Positions 35,517 to 47,583 are shown, counted from the first letter of the stretch. The stretch is DNA of 64,000 bases from Adiantum capillus-veneris (GCA_014529385.2 CM043967.1:129763182-129827181), one strand, 5' to 3'. The notes: generated by a model not told the origin, from the sequence alone. Translations and numbers: made by a program.

Positions 35517-38454
35517 TCAGGCGGCCATCTCCTCGACAGGAGCATTGGTAGCTTTGTCAACATCCATTTGCTCCGGCTCCGATTTCTGCAAAGGCCAATT
35601 AATAGAATCAATGAAGGATCGTCACTCACAGAGGCAGCTACTTTTTTCCACATTGAGCAGCACGGGATAAAAAACCAGCACAAAGCTATTCCACAAGCTA
35701 TCATTCAGCAATGCCATGCACGCAACCCACCTTTGTTTCAATGGATTCCAGTTTGCTGAGTCTAGCAAACATATTGCCATACATCTTCGCTTCTTTCTTG
35801 TTGTATTCAATTTGCCTCTGTTTGAGAGTTCTATACTCGAGTTTCACATCTCTGCACAGGAATAGACAAACCCAAATGAGGGACATAATGGAGAAGACCT
35901 TTCAAACTGGACAATCGGGTCAAGACCTACCTGTTAGAAGGATCTATTTCCAGTGCCTTCTTTATATCAAGCTCCGCGAGGTCTAAGTCAGCCATCTCAA
36001 TATACGCTTGTGCCCGCCGATATAAAGCTTTTACATTCCGAGACTCTAGCTCAAGAACCTGTCATCACATCATAAACATCAGTATGACCTTCACCAGTTG
36101 AAGCTAACAGTTACAAGTTACATTCCTTATATATACCTTGGTGCATAGTTTTGCAGCTTCCTTGAAATCTTTCAACTTCAACTTACAAGCTGCGTTATTA
36201 AGATAACACGACGTTTTTAACACCTTCGCCTGTTTCTTCTCCTCATCTGAGAATGAACTGTCATACTCAATGAACTTGGCAGCCTGCATTGACAGTAAGA
36301 GCATCATCTACTACTGTTAATGCTGAGTTCCTTAACTGCCTGCACAAGGAGTATGACATAGAGAAAAACACCACCTTATCATATTTCTTAGATGCCCTTT
36401 CATACTTTCCAGCTTTGAATAGCAAATTTCCATCCTCTTTTTTCTTCCCAGCAGCCTCAATTTTCTCCTCCGTGTTCATATCCCAAGACTCTTTCTCCTG
36501 AATGAGTATGAAGAACGCAATCATGTCAGCCCGTTCATGTTCCAAACCAGTTCACCCATAGTGTAAACCAACAGACCTCCTAACAATTAAGTGACTACCT
36601 TCTGGAATTCGACAAGCTCTACTTCATATGTTAATGTGGAGTTGGGCGGAACAAGTGCAAGCGGCCGCTGCACCTCTGCACTCCCAAAGCCATACTCGGG
36701 TGGAATTGTCACAAGGGCTGATTCACCCTTGTTCATGGTGCCAACAGCCTTGTCTAGCCCTGGAATAACTTGTTCTGCAAAGCACATATACAAGTCTTCA
36801 GGCGCTTCACCAACTGAAAAGTGGTCTAATTGCACATAGACAAAACCCAAGACAGATAGATACCTTCGTCAGTTACAAACTCAAACAGATCATCGCCATA
36901 TCCTTCTTTCTCAAATACAGTACCATCTTCCAGCTTTGCAATATATTTTACTGCAAGAAACAGCAAACATCAAACCCTGAACCAATCAAGGATCATAGAC
37001 TACAAGCAGTGTCATCAGCCTATCTACCTTTGGCCTTGGTTCCATCATTAGGCTTCTCATATCCTTCTCCTGCTTTCAGCACTTTCTTGACAACTCTCTT
37101 GTCATCAGTCACAGATTCAACAGACTTCCATGATATAAGCTCAAGCTCAATCATCAAAATAGCATTTCCAGAAACAGCAGGGAAGTCTCCCTTGGGTCCT
37201 GAGCCTTGCTCACCAAATCCATCTGCAATAAAATCTCACATTATATCACCTGATGCATCACAATGGCAACATGCCAGCACAGACTTTAAGAAATTTGCAA
37301 CTAGTGATGACAGGAGGACTTACACTTGGGCTGGACAGTCAATAGCACCTTCTCTCCTTTTTTCATGGTAGTGACAGCCTGGCTTATAGCAGGACAGAAA
37401 TAACCTGCAGAGAAACTCTGTTACATAGTTACGTTGCATTCCAAAAAGAGAAAACAGACCCATCAGTCTAAGAGAGCTGAGACAGAAAGCATACCATCTT
37501 TCACATAAAATTCCGCGCCTTCTTCAGGAGTAGAGTACAAGAGTGATCCATCTTGATACTTCGCAACAAATTTAACTGCCAAGTGGAAGGCATTCAGTCC
37601 CAGTGACCAAGCAACGGATTACTGAAGCAGGAGAGTGAATCCGGATTAACTGGGCCATACCTGTGACTTCATCCTCTTGCTTTGGATTCTGCCACTTGTC
37701 TCCTTCAATGAGAATCTTTTTGAAGATGCCACCATCTTTGCAAATGTCTTTTACGCTAAGCCATGAAATTAACTCAACATCAAAGAGAAGAGTTGCGTTG
37801 GGAGGGATGGTAGGGGGTGAACCGGCTTCTCCATAGGCTAACTCTGCAGGGATAGTGAACAGTGCCTGCTCACCCTTCTTCATGGTGGCAATACCCTCAT
37901 CCCATCCCTTGATAACTTGCCCTGCAATGTTCACAAACAACCTAAATATCTAGTCTTGCCGTTAGGAAGAACTGAAAACAGAGCATAAGAATCCTTGAAG
38001 TGCTACAAACATCAGCACGTGGGACTGGGATGTCAGTTACATTCAAAGAGCGTGTGTACGCACATACCCTGTCCAAGCTTGAAGGTGAAGGGATCTCCCC
38101 GATCCCGACTAGAATCAAACTTGGTTCCATCCAGAAGAGTTCCGGTGTAATGCACTGCAAGACGCATCACGATTAGCCACAACACCATTAACAAAAGCGA
38201 AAATACAGAAGAAAAGAAGCAACAAGGAGAAAACCAAACAGATCGGGTCGCTTACCCTTAACCTCATCGCCTTTCTCGGGTGTAGCCCAGTCCTTCCCAG
38301 ATTTAAGAAGCTTCTTCTTGAGCCCAGCAGAACCGACGGGCCTCTCCTCACCAACCTTTTGAGGCCCCGAAGAGGAAGCTTCAAAGTCATCTCCAAGGTC
38401 TTCACCCATCTCGTCAACCTCAGGGGCGTCAGGGATGTCGAGATCATCCGCCAT
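35517..38454 (-). CDS. FKBP62: multidomain FKBP-type peptidyl-prolyl isomerase (FKBP62/ROF1-like)
   Basis: Thirteen exons join in frame to 584 residues: 38454-38256, 38154-38068, 37921-37661, 37575-37495, 37404-37324, 37222-37028, 36950-36864, 36774-36599, 36497-36375, 36283-36137, 36058-35931, 35851-35731, 35585-35517. All twelve introns are GT-AG. The protein has three FKBP domains (about 45-149, 160-268, 280-389), a three-repeat TPR domain (about 395-515) and a basic C-terminal tail, the layout of plant ROF1/ROF2. Domain 1 keeps the FK506/proline pocket (HYTG, FDSSRD, VIKGW, AYGE, LLFDVEL) and should be active. Domains 2 and 3 lack the pocket Trp and are probably structural. The TPR keeps the carboxylate-clamp residues (GN, LNNAAC, KALYRR) that bind the HSP90 C-terminus. 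Cytosolic/nuclear HSP90 co-chaperone role in heat stress is known for the family; here it is inferred. Confidence 0.95.
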
Positions 38455-38562
38455 TTACACAGTAGAGGTGGTAATGGAGATCGCAAGCTCAATAGAAGTG
38501 GTAACGGTTCGAAAGCTTGAGAGTTTGTTGGCAACTACGTCAGAAGTCCGCCCTCGCGAATG

Positions 38563-38570
38563 TCATATAG
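38563..38570 (-). promoter_or_regulatory. TATA-like box of the FKBP gene
   Basis: The minus strand reads CCCTATATGACA, 109 bp upstream of the start codon and just downstream of the heat-shock element. The spacing suits a heat-shock promoter, though the box is not a perfect consensus. Confidence 0.45.
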
Positions 38571-38608
38571 GGTTCCTGCACAGAATATTGTAGAAGAAAG
38601 CTCTCGCC

Positions 38609-38621
38609 TTCCAGAACCTTC
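38609..38621 (-). promoter_or_regulatory. heat-shock element upstream of the FKBP gene
   Basis: TTCcaGAAccTTC is a perfect three-unit heat-shock factor site, 155 bp upstream of the FKBP start codon and about 40 bp upstream of a TATA-like box. Heat induction of ROF1/ROF2-type FKBPs is known from Arabidopsis; use of this site here is inferred. Confidence 0.65.
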
Positions 38622-38847
38622 CTCGCTTTGGGTCGATGTAGAAAGAGGAGAGAGAAAGAAGTGGGGTGTAGCAGCAATTAACTCCCACGTAATTTCCTAC
38701 ATTTTGTAGGTAATTGGAATTTGGCCGATGAGAGAGCCCAAGGAAGGAAGCTAGCCTAAACATGGAGCTACTACCTCAAACATCTTGAATTCATTGTGAG
38801 CCGTGCTTATTTATCGTAGTGATAGGACACTCTCGCTCTTCTATCTT

Positions 38848-39562
38848 TTTTTTTTTTTTAAAAGGCAAAACTCACAATTGTGAGTGAATTATATTGATCA
38901 TCTCAAAAAATTACAAGAACTTGCCATGCTTGTGCCGAGCCATGACACCATCTAGAGACCAAACTCACATCAGCTATCTGGGGAGCCACCCCTAACGACC
39001 TGCCCCCATGCCCTTGGTACACCAGGTTCATTATCATGTACACTTCACTAATCTTCTGGTTTCATGATTTTTCCCTTACGTAAGCATTCCGTTGACAACA
39101 AGGCACAGGTAACCCTAGACCAATCATCCGAGTTTTGCTTGCGCCCGAGCGTCCATATTAGCACACTACTTTCCTGTATAATTTCTGCGAAGCTTGCCAC
39201 CTCAGAAACTCCTTCGAACACACGGCGGCCATACATTATGTAAAAAGCAAAACCTGATAATTTGAGTGCAGATGAGGATGGCAAGGCTACCCAAGTTCTT
39301 ACCTCCAAGGGGTAAATTAGTCTTGAAAAAACCAATTTTCCATGTTCTTTGGACCCATTTGCAATTTTTTCCTGCAAGGCCTCTGATAGCTGGGCATTCC
39401 ATAAAAAGGTGGTTCATATCTTCACTAGCCATCCTGCCCCCCAAGCATCGATCTGTCCCTATCCCTCTCTCCTGAATCTTCACCCCCGTCGGAAGAGCAC
39501 CCCTCATTGCTTTCCATAGAAATACCTTCATGTGATGCGGAGCCTTTGGCGCCCAGATCGAA
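38848..39562 (-). mobile_element. 5'-truncated LINE insertion with poly(A) and 12-bp target duplication
   Basis: The 715-bp insertion is bounded by identical 12-bp copies of CTCTTCTATCTT (38836-38847 and 39563-39574) and ends, on the minus strand, in a poly(A) tail (T-run next to 38847). This is the hallmark of target-primed reverse transcription. The coding part is the C-terminus of LINE ORF2: MKVFLWKAMRGALPTGVKI and HLFMECP are the RT-associated zinc-binding domain (zf-RVT), in frames 39531-39202 and 39377-39048. It lies about 0.4 kb upstream of the FKBP start codon, in the same direction as the gene. Confidence 0.9.
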
Positions 39563-39574
39563 CTCTTCTATCTT

Positions 39575-39984
39575 GTAGAGAAAAATGAGAGAGAGAATGA
39601 AAATAGAACTAAGCGTGTATACTCTACACCCAACCTTTGCTTTTATAGGAAAAGGTCTTGCTCTTTTAGGACAATCAATGTGAAATGACCCCTGAGGCTC
39701 CCATCGTCACTTGGCATTCTCGTGTCCCACTTTTTCTTCTTATAAGCACTCCCCAACATGTGCCAAGTTCTTAGCTACTTGTCGAATCCGTGGCCCATTT
39801 TGGCACCTTGTCCTTGTGTTGCAATCACGCTTGACATGTCGTAACTTACACACTTACACTTGATTTATCTTTAGGACCTATGCTTAGTCCCAAAACCCTA
39901 GCCATTCTAGAATCTCGTAGATTCATTGACTGTTCACTTCTTGTCACCATGTGAATACACCCTAGTTTACTTGATGGCTAACAT
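39575..39984 (-). mobile_element. probable chromovirus-type LTR, minus strand
   Basis: On the minus strand GAGGACAATT and a purine tract (GGTTAAGGAGGTGATAA, 39985-40002) precede TGTTAGCCATC, the usual PPT-to-LTR junction of plant gypsy chromoviruses. A TATA box (CCTATAAAAGC) lies at 39640-39649. The LTR probably continued through the LINE insertion site to about 38.8 kb, since the LINE target duplication sits inside it. Its other end is not determined. Confidence 0.5.
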
Positions 39985-40040
39985 TATCACCTCCTTAACC
40001 TAAATAATTGTCCTCAATGATCACTTGGAAGGGGGTAGTT

Positions 40041-40195
40041 GTCAAGCCAAGGGCCACCGTGGAGGTCAAGTATCGGGCCAAGGGCCGAAGGGCCGGCTGC
40101 TAATGGAGATTGGATCCTAGGGGCAAGGCCTATAAAGGGAGATTGGGCGGAGGATCGAGGCTAAGGCAGTCCTGGGCTTCACATTGGTGGCATGG

Positions 40196-40267
<72 letters not shown>

Positions 40268-42222
40268 CGCCCAAGGAGGCTATGGCACTGTCAAGAAGGG
40301 AATTCTTCTCTCTTGATAGACTTGCTTGCATGCCTTTGCATGCTCGAGAGCAAGGACGGGCCATGACCGTGGGCAACTTCCCTTGCAGGGCCGAACGGAG
40401 ATGACTGCGGGATGGCTGCGGGAATACCCGCTTGCAAGGAACAACGGTTCGCAATCGACCTCCACGAAAACGCTCGTAGTTCGGCTCAATATGCTCGCGC
40501 TGCGATGGCGGAGGTTTTTCCACACAGGGGCAAGCGACGCCATCGTCTTCTCCTCCTCTGCGCTGCAGACCCGCCATCGCCATGCAATGTTTTTTGCCCT
40601 AAGCCACCCTAATGGGCAGTTCCCACAAACTCGGAAAGAGTCGCCCACTAAGTGAGACCAATGCTAGGGCTAAGGAAGTCCATGGGTGCATGCAAGGCAT
40701 GCAACGACTAAGAAGGGATCATGCAAAGATTGTACAATTCGATCGCCATCAAAAAACGTAGTCGACCAGCACCTAAGGCTTGGAAAATTCAGCATGCAAA
40801 GGGGATCAAACCCAAACGATCGTTTCTCAAGGAAACGAACAACTATCATATAACCATAAATCCCATGTCAAAGTCATGCAACTCATGTTGAAGGCAAAGC
40901 ATCATGGGTATGTCAGGCAAGGCTTGGCAACATAATCGATGGTCGACGTAATTGGCAAACGCATTGCTAAAAAGACACCCAACCATGCTATGTGGACTTC
41001 TAAGAGTCGATAAGCAAGTCGAATTTAACGTTTTCAATTTTGACTTCATTGAATCTCGCAAATCTCTCTGCATATCACCACGGCAAGCAAAGGCAAGCAT
41101 GACAACTTATTCTTGGGAGATATTTGTCCTCAGCATGGGGCAATTTGAGCATGTTCGGTAAGTCTTGAACATTTTTCATGCATGGCATGTGAGGTCTTAC
41201 ACGACTATGAGCACAGTCGTTGACCGAATAAATTATACTATCAAGGGTCTCCCGTTATGGATGCCAAATTCCCAATTTTGGCTTGGAATTTTTTGGTCCT
41301 AGGCAATGTTTGATCCTCAGGTGCAGGCAAGGCATGTGGCATGTAAGGTGTGGGTATTTGGCAAGGCCAACCATTGATTACAATTTCAAGCAGTTGTAAA
41401 ACAACTTTGCTAGGACAGGGCTCCTAGACTCGTCGTGTATCATTAATGCAATCAGCCAACGAGACAGGATCCACATAGTGTCGGCAAGCATGATCTGATG
41501 AGTTTTCTAAGGCATCACTGAAGCAAGGCTCCGTCTACAGATACAAGAGTATCTATTCACTATGAGCACCAGAACTCCATCAGTACTTATGCGAAGCAAG
41601 GCTTCCCTTTCGCCATTTGGCATCGCGGTTTCCACAGTTTGGAATATGCTATTAGCACACAAATTTGGGAAAACTTTCCAAGATGTTTGCACGTTTTTAC
41701 ATCCCACGAGGGTGTATATGATACATATGCTACCTCACTTAAGGAGTACATATGGCTGTGGGTCGGATTCAAGCGAACTATCAGAACCCTCGCCACAAGT
41801 GGGTGCCAAGGTTAGTACATTGCAAGTTATGTTTGTTCTTGTCAGTGTTTTACTTTTCATTTTGGTAAAAATCTCGCTGTTGTGCAAAGCAAAGTGCTTG
41901 GGCAGACTCCATATGAATCCGTTGTACAAAGCAAAGTGCTTTGTCGGACTTCCTATGAAGCACGACTTCTCTTATGTGCCAATGTATTATCAATTGAGTA
42001 CTTCAGATCAATGATAATGGCACACATCTTTGGCACTATGTGGATATAAGCTCACAATTTTCGCAACGGTGCACTGTGATGTATCCATGCCAGTGTAATC
42101 ATGCACATATACCAAAGGCTTACATGGTTGAGCCTGTCATTGAAGCCAAGGGCTTATTATTCTATTTTTTTGCTTGGGATGCATGACATACTAGTACGAT
42201 GGTCGTACAACACCCATCATTT
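40041..42222 (+). mobile_element. second copy of the non-coding LTR family, plus strand, truncated
   Basis: A 143-bp LTR (40041-40183; starts TGTCAAGCC, ends GGGCTTCACA, TATA CCTATAAAGGGA) is the same family as those at 25271 and 30563. Internal sequence to about 42222 matches the minus strand of 28.1-30.5 kb; clear blocks are TTGGAATATG with flanks (41640) and the GCAAAGTGCTT to TACGATGG stretch (41880-42215). No 3' LTR follows, so about 2.7 kb is missing. Upstream, GGAAGGGGGTAGT looks like a PPT, so this LTR may originally have been a 3' LTR. No gene is encoded. Confidence 0.65.
40197..40265. repeat. (CT)n microsatellite
   Basis: About 69 bp of CT, directly after the LTR and primer-site region of the plus-strand non-coding element. 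Confidence 0.97.
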
Positions 42223-42229
42223 ATTTTCT

Positions 42230-42467
42230 TCTCCTTGCTAGCCTCCTTTCTTGCAACTTCTTCAAATGACAAACATGGCCTACCTCGCTTCCTTCTCTTT
42301 GTCACATCACCCTCATTCCCATTGCTTTGAAGTCAAGCCTCAGTTTTTAAGCGCACCATACTCTTAATGATACATCACACTAAAAGAATGCTAACATTAA
42401 AGACCACACAACCAACCTCACTCACAACCCCTAATATAGCAAAAGATCAACTACACATGGCTGGACT

Positions 42468-42506
<39 letters not shown>

Positions 42507-43230
42507 CTCATACATGCATATATAGCTGCTTGTAGTAATGCCTACTTAGTACACACACATGGACTTGCACACAGTAAGCTTAGCCTAGCTCGACATACCA
42601 CTCACCAACCTGACAAACAGAAAGAGATGCAAAAAATTATTTGCAACTCAACATGAATCCTAATATTAGTGGAAGCAAGCAGCAAGAAGAGGGCAAACTA
42701 GAAGCGAGGACAGGTTCAACCAGCACTACGTGTAGGTCCAGCTGGCACCTCGGTATGCTGCAACACTTGATTTGATGTACGTCCCTTTTGGACTATGCTT
42801 TATTGATAGCATGCTCATAAGCTCTGTAAATTCTACAAAACTTACAACTTCTAGCCAAAGGTCTTGCATCCCATTTGGGGTTGATAGCACGATGCAAATC
42901 ATGGCTGGTCACGTGCGTGCATACACACATACATATGCAGCTCATAGCTGGTCACAAACATATATATACTGCATGTCTGTATATATTCCAGCTATATATT
43001 CTACGTATATTTGTGTGCGTGTGTCTCAACCGTCCACCAAATTGAGGAGACTACATGTTGTCCGGATTGCTTCCATTCCCTGCGTGATCATGATGTTGGT
43101 GATCGTCTCTACCACTACGGCAAGCTCCAGCTCACTAGATTATGCTCAGACTGCTGACCATCTTGCTTCTGCTAGGTAAACGTCTAATCGCGAGAAAGGG
43201 AGCCCTCATTCATGGTGATGTATATATGAC
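42230..43230. other. unassigned region with a (TG)n tract and a possible exon
   Basis: A (TG)n run is at 42473-42503. A plus-strand frame (42772-43179) ends in a hydrophobic, signal-peptide-like segment (IPCVIMMLVIVSTTTASS) followed by a donor-like GTAAAC. It could be a first exon, but no downstream exon is recognisable before the LTR element begins. I do not call a gene. Confidence 0.3.
42473..42503. repeat. (TG)n microsatellite
   Basis: About 31 bp of TG dinucleotide. Confidence 0.95.
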
Positions 43231-44787
43231 AGCATGTTATAAAATATTATATCTAACTTTACCAAATGATTTTCTCATATTAAACTAATTATTTAATATG
43301 GGAAGATAAGAGGGGAACAAGAGTCAAGATATAGATATGTGCTACTAGACCTATCTCAATAGGGGACCAAAAGGAGAAATGGTTGCATCTCAATAGGGGT
43401 CCAAAAGGAGATGGTCTACCAAGAGCAATGTGCAATAAGTGCTTCTTGATTTTCCTCAGCAAGGGACCAAGAGGAAAGATGGTTACATCTCAATAGGGGT
43501 CCAAAAGGAGGTAGTCTATCAAAGAGCAACGTGCATTTAATGGAGCTAAAAGACGTTAGGGTTAGCTTCATTAAAGACCAACAAAAGTTAGTGTTAAAAA
43601 GACCTTTGACCTTAGGCAAACTAGGGCTGACTTTGAAGTGAGAATCCTACCCAAGCATAGGTGTTTGACGGCTTGCTAAAGTGCTTAAAGTGTTTGTGTG
43701 AACCTTGCCCAAAGCTTGAGGTGATTTTTATGCTTGAATGTCTAAGGTTCTTGAAGTGTTCAATTCAAAGATAAACTCTCAAGAGGCATGAACGTTTTCC
43801 ATGCTTAATTGACTAAGTGCTTGAAGTGTTCGATTCAAACCAAATGACTTAAGAAGCATAAAAGACCACATGACGAAATCCTCCACATGTGGCCCTCATG
43901 ATGTGTTTGAATCCTATTGGATAGACTTTAAAGGGGTCCAATGAGAATTTAGATGCATAAAAATAAATAATTAAGTTTTTTCTCTCAAAGAGGAAAAAGA
44001 GGACACATGTCCAAATAAAATAATTAAATAATACGAGAGAGAGAGAGAGGTGGACCAAGCATGAGAGAGGGTATACTCTCCCATATCCACATACACACTC
44101 TCTCATTGTGTGGAGTGCAAAGTGCAAGAGCTCCATCTCCTTCTCTAAGCATGTTGGAAATTTGAGAGCCTACACCAAGAATCTTGGCTATGGAATGCAA
44201 ATCCAACCAAGAGCCATGCTTCAATGCTTATGCTTGCCATCTTCTTCATCTTCATTACTATTCTATTATGCTATGCTAAGCAAGAAGAGTGATGATAAGT
44301 GAGGAACTATTTCTTTCTCCTATGGATGATTCTTCTTCCTCTTCCCTATCCTCATTCCCCGCTAGCTCTCTCCACCTTCAAAGGTGTTTGAGGCCTTGGG
44401 ACTGAGGCTTGGGATAGTTAATGTTTTTTGCAAAATTTATGTTATACTCGTGATGCATGAATCTTTCCATCTTTATAGCATCACCAAGGTCACAAGGAAC
44501 ACAGAGATTGTATTGTACCAAGTCTCTCTTGATGGGAGAATCTATAATACAAACGCCTTCTGGAGGGGCGACTGGCTCCAAGTAAATCCGGTCTTCAACT
44601 ATTGTCATGTTCTCTGATACTCTCTCTCTTGCAAAAGTATTGTTCATCCAAGTTAATTAAGTACTATGTTTATGTTGCTACCATCAATTAAGTTCACCCC
44701 CTATGTTCTCAAAGTAATCTCACAAAAATGCTCACTCTAATTCTCTTAATTCCGCTATTCTCAAAGTTCATAGGCCATTCCCCACAT

Positions 44788-44799
44788 TGGTATCAGAGC
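44788..44799 (+). promoter_or_regulatory. tRNA-iMet primer-binding site
   Basis: TGGTATCAGAGC matches the plant initiator-tRNA primer-binding site exactly, one base after the LTR end. Confidence 0.85.
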
Positions 44800-45156
44800 A
44801 TTTGGTTTCTCTTTTCTTGCTTAAAAAGAGAGGTCCTTAAGTAGCCTATTAATGGTTGATTTTGCTAATTATATTAGGGTAAGTGGGATTAAGATCTATT
44901 ATCAATTTTGTTGAGCCCAAGATGTGGGATATGGTGCACACCTCGGGAGCTTTGGTCTTAATAATGGGGTCTTTTTAGGCTTGCCTATGGCTTTACCATA
45001 TTGAGCCATTGAAGTCCAAAAGGAGCTATCCCTTGGTAATTCTGCTATGTTAGACCCACTCCACTACTCTCTATAATCAACCAATTCGAGTCGTGGGTGT
45101 AGGTACTTAAGTGCTGATTTTCAAAGGCTAAGAGGAGTAGCAACTAAGGTTTTGAA

Positions 45157-45530
45157 TTGCCAAAGGATACGCTAAGTAAACACATAAGTATAATTAGCAT
45201 GGCTGACAATAACCAAGAGAGTAGAAAGAACATTGATAACTTTGATTTTGCACATGAAGGTGCTAATGATGATGCCTCCATGTTTATCAATTATCTTGTT
45301 ACTAGGTTGCATCAAGCTATGGGCAACCCTACTTTGCAAGCCAAAGTTAACCAACAACTTCGTGCTTATAGGATTTCTCTTCCTCTCCAAGAGAAGAGAG
45401 GATTTAGGAGGCCTCTTGCCCAAAAGAAGACTCTCTCCCATAAGAGAGGAGGAATCCAAAGAACGAGAAAGAAGCAAATCCCTAAGTTTCTTTGAAGATG
45501 TGGCTCCACGAAGATGGCGGTTTAGATGAT
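45157..45530 (+). pseudogene. N-terminal gag-side fragment
   Basis: Two overlapping frames (45157-45495 and 45233-45529) encode charged peptides, the first with MADNNQESRKN and LVTRLHQAMGNP. They lie between the primer-binding site and the main gag frame and are probably the degraded start of gag. No domain is recognised. Confidence 0.4.
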
Positions 45531-45834
45531 CGCCAACTCCTCCCAAGAGGAAATGGTTAACCCATAATCCTTCTCCTCTCATTACTTCGAAAGGGAAGAG
45601 AGGAAACAAAGGAAGAAAAAGGCAAGAAAGAGGTCACCCTTTTCTCCTTCTTCTTTACCTTCCTCCTCTTTCGACGAAAGCAATAGTTATTTTCCTAGAG
45701 AATACAAGAAGAGAGGACATCGCAAAACTTACCATGCATGGCGAAGGTCCCAAAAGCTCAAGAAATTCAAAGAGTGAGAAAAGAGTATCTCTTTTCTTAC
45801 CTATGATGGCACCTTTTGTGCCACCAAAAAAGTA

Positions 45835-46872
45835 TTGGCCTTCATCCAACAATTTGATGTAGCCTTTGGAAACGAGGGCTTCACAGAGTCCTCCAAGCTA
45901 CACCATGTAGCTATGCACTGTCAGAAATTTTCTCGTCAATGGTGGGCTAGACTTCGTGGCAATGGCGAAGCCCTAATGACAAGGAAAACTCTACGAGTTT
46001 CCATCATGAAGAAATTCCTTGCAAGCGATACAAAGGACAAAGTGCTTACCAAATGGCGGAGCTTGAAGCTGCTCTTCAACGAGTCTATCCACAAATATGT
46101 AGACAAGTTTTGGTACTTACATCTCAAAGCTAGAGTCTTTCAAAGGATAGACTTCTCCGAACAAAAGCAACAATTTTGTGCAGTATTACCTGAAGAAATG
46201 ACCGAGTATGTCAACTCACAACGACCTAGCACTATCACCAAAGCCATCCACCACACTATGGTTGCTTTAAGGATCAATTTTCAACAAGGGGCGAGAAAAA
46301 ATTTCAAGCCCATGGAAAACAAGGATCAAAATGAAGCTAAAGGGAAGAGCAATGCTCAAAACTCTTCCTAAGGCAACACCAACACCAACAACAACAAGGC
46401 CAAGGAGAAAGGAGCTTACAAAGGTGAAAATAAGCTCTCTCCCAAAGAATTAGAGGCCTTTTGTAAAGACCTTAAATGCTTTAAGTGTGGGGAGCAAGGA
46501 CATTGTTATCGATCTTGCCTCAAAAGAAATGCACGCAATGACACTCCTACAGCTTCCATGGTTGAAGCTCCAAAAGAGGATACTCATTGCAAAGGCTCAT
46601 TCCTCTCCTATGCTTGGGGAAAGGTAAGGGAACGGGACGCCTTCATCTTGTTTGACCCTGGCTCTACTCACAACTTCATATCAATAGAGTTGGCCACCTA
46701 GTTGAGAATTCAAACTTTTGAGATGGGAGATATTCTAACTGCTGACATAGCTTTCAAGGGACAGCAAGCCTCCGCTACTCCCTTGATTGGGAAGTTGAGG
46801 CTTCATGTCCAAAACTACGTCGACAAAGAAGACTTTTTTATCTCTCCTCTCCAACATGAGAATGTTATCCTA
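45835..46872 (+). pseudogene. gag with zinc knuckle and retropepsin, two in-frame stops
   Basis: One frame runs from 45835 to the break at 46877 with only two stops (46369-46371 and 46699-46701). Residues 1-150 are a retrotransposon gag capsid domain (WWARLRG, KKFLA, YVDKFWYLHLKA). A perfect CX2CX4HX4C zinc knuckle (CFKCGEQGHCYRSC) lies at 46477-46518. The protease follows with FDPGSTHNFI (active-site Asp at 46654) and VILGA. Gag would package element RNA, the protease would cut the polyprotein. The element is dead here, but the damage is slight, suggesting a fairly recent copy. Confidence 0.8.
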
Positions 46873-46877
46873 GGGGC

Positions 46878-47351
46878 TGCTGCAAACGGGAGCGCAGAGA
46901 GCCCTGCGAAATACTCGAAATAACACACAGCAAGCCATAACAAGCAAACCTACATACCTGACAACTCGTGCAATTCCATAATCGAGCTCAACATAATAGA
47001 GAGAGACAAAGAGTGGGAGAGAGCAAAAAAGCACGTGCATATGAGCGGAGTGCCACACCGGCACGACAAGAGAGAAGAGAGGGGGGGAGAGAAGAAACAC
47101 AAAAGCACTGGGTGCAATCTCCCCCCGTGCAAGAGTGACCATTTTCCTCTTGCACGTATTTGATTTATAGATTTCTTGAATGGTCAATGTGAGTACAAAC
47201 TGGCCGATCGGTCATAAATGGCCAAAGCTCATAAAAGAGCACTTGAATAATAAAATGTACAAAATGCATATTTGTTCGCATAGGCTTAGATCGGTCAAGC
47301 CTTTTCCACCTGTCAGTTGCAAATGAATAATAGAATATCAATTCCATAACA
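46878..47351 (-). repeat. LTR (3' LTR of the minus-strand copy)
   Basis: 474 bp, TG...CA ends on the minus strand, TATA box CTATAAATC. It is similar along its whole length to 49043-49520 on the plus strand. Confidence 0.85.
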
Positions 47352-47538
47352 TACCTCTCCATTAGAAAGCAAGTTTTCTTCAATTGTGAAGAGAAAAATT
47401 TGCAAACAATACTTGTCAAAAACAGTGATTAGTATTCGTGTCAAAAAAAACACGTAGTAAAATGAAAAATCTATGAAACAAAACAACATTTTTAATGCCT
47501 GTCGTCATCCACATACGACATATTCTAGTGTCCCATAC

Positions 47539-47583
47539 CACTAGAATAAGAAGCATATGTCATACCCTGATGAATCAGGATAT
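47539..47583 (-). other. two conserved hairpin-forming inverted repeats
   Basis: TATTCTAGTG / CACTAGAATA (arms 47521-47530 and 47539-47548) and a near-palindrome with 10-bp arms (47562-47571 and 47574-47583) lie about 200 bp upstream of the 3' LTR in element sense. The same two occur at 54429-54491. Confidence 0.7.

Larger units (their letters stand above)
43300..46877 (+). mobile_element. Ty3/gypsy-type LTR element, 5' half, plus strand
   Basis: LTR sequence ends at CCCCACA (44786), followed by an iMet primer-binding site (44788-44799), a gag region, a zinc knuckle and a protease. At 46877 it is cut by the LTR of another element. The LTR contains four copies of a CTCAATAGGGG-CCAAAAGGAG unit (about 43352-43520) and an AG tract (44034-44049). 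The LTR start is not determined; 43300 is approximate. No RT or integrase of this element is found to the right. Confidence 0.7.

Noticed and set aside
42772-43179. Secreted-protein gene
   Set aside because: The hydrophobic segment near the C-terminus and a donor-like site are suggestive, but no second exon or family match is visible.
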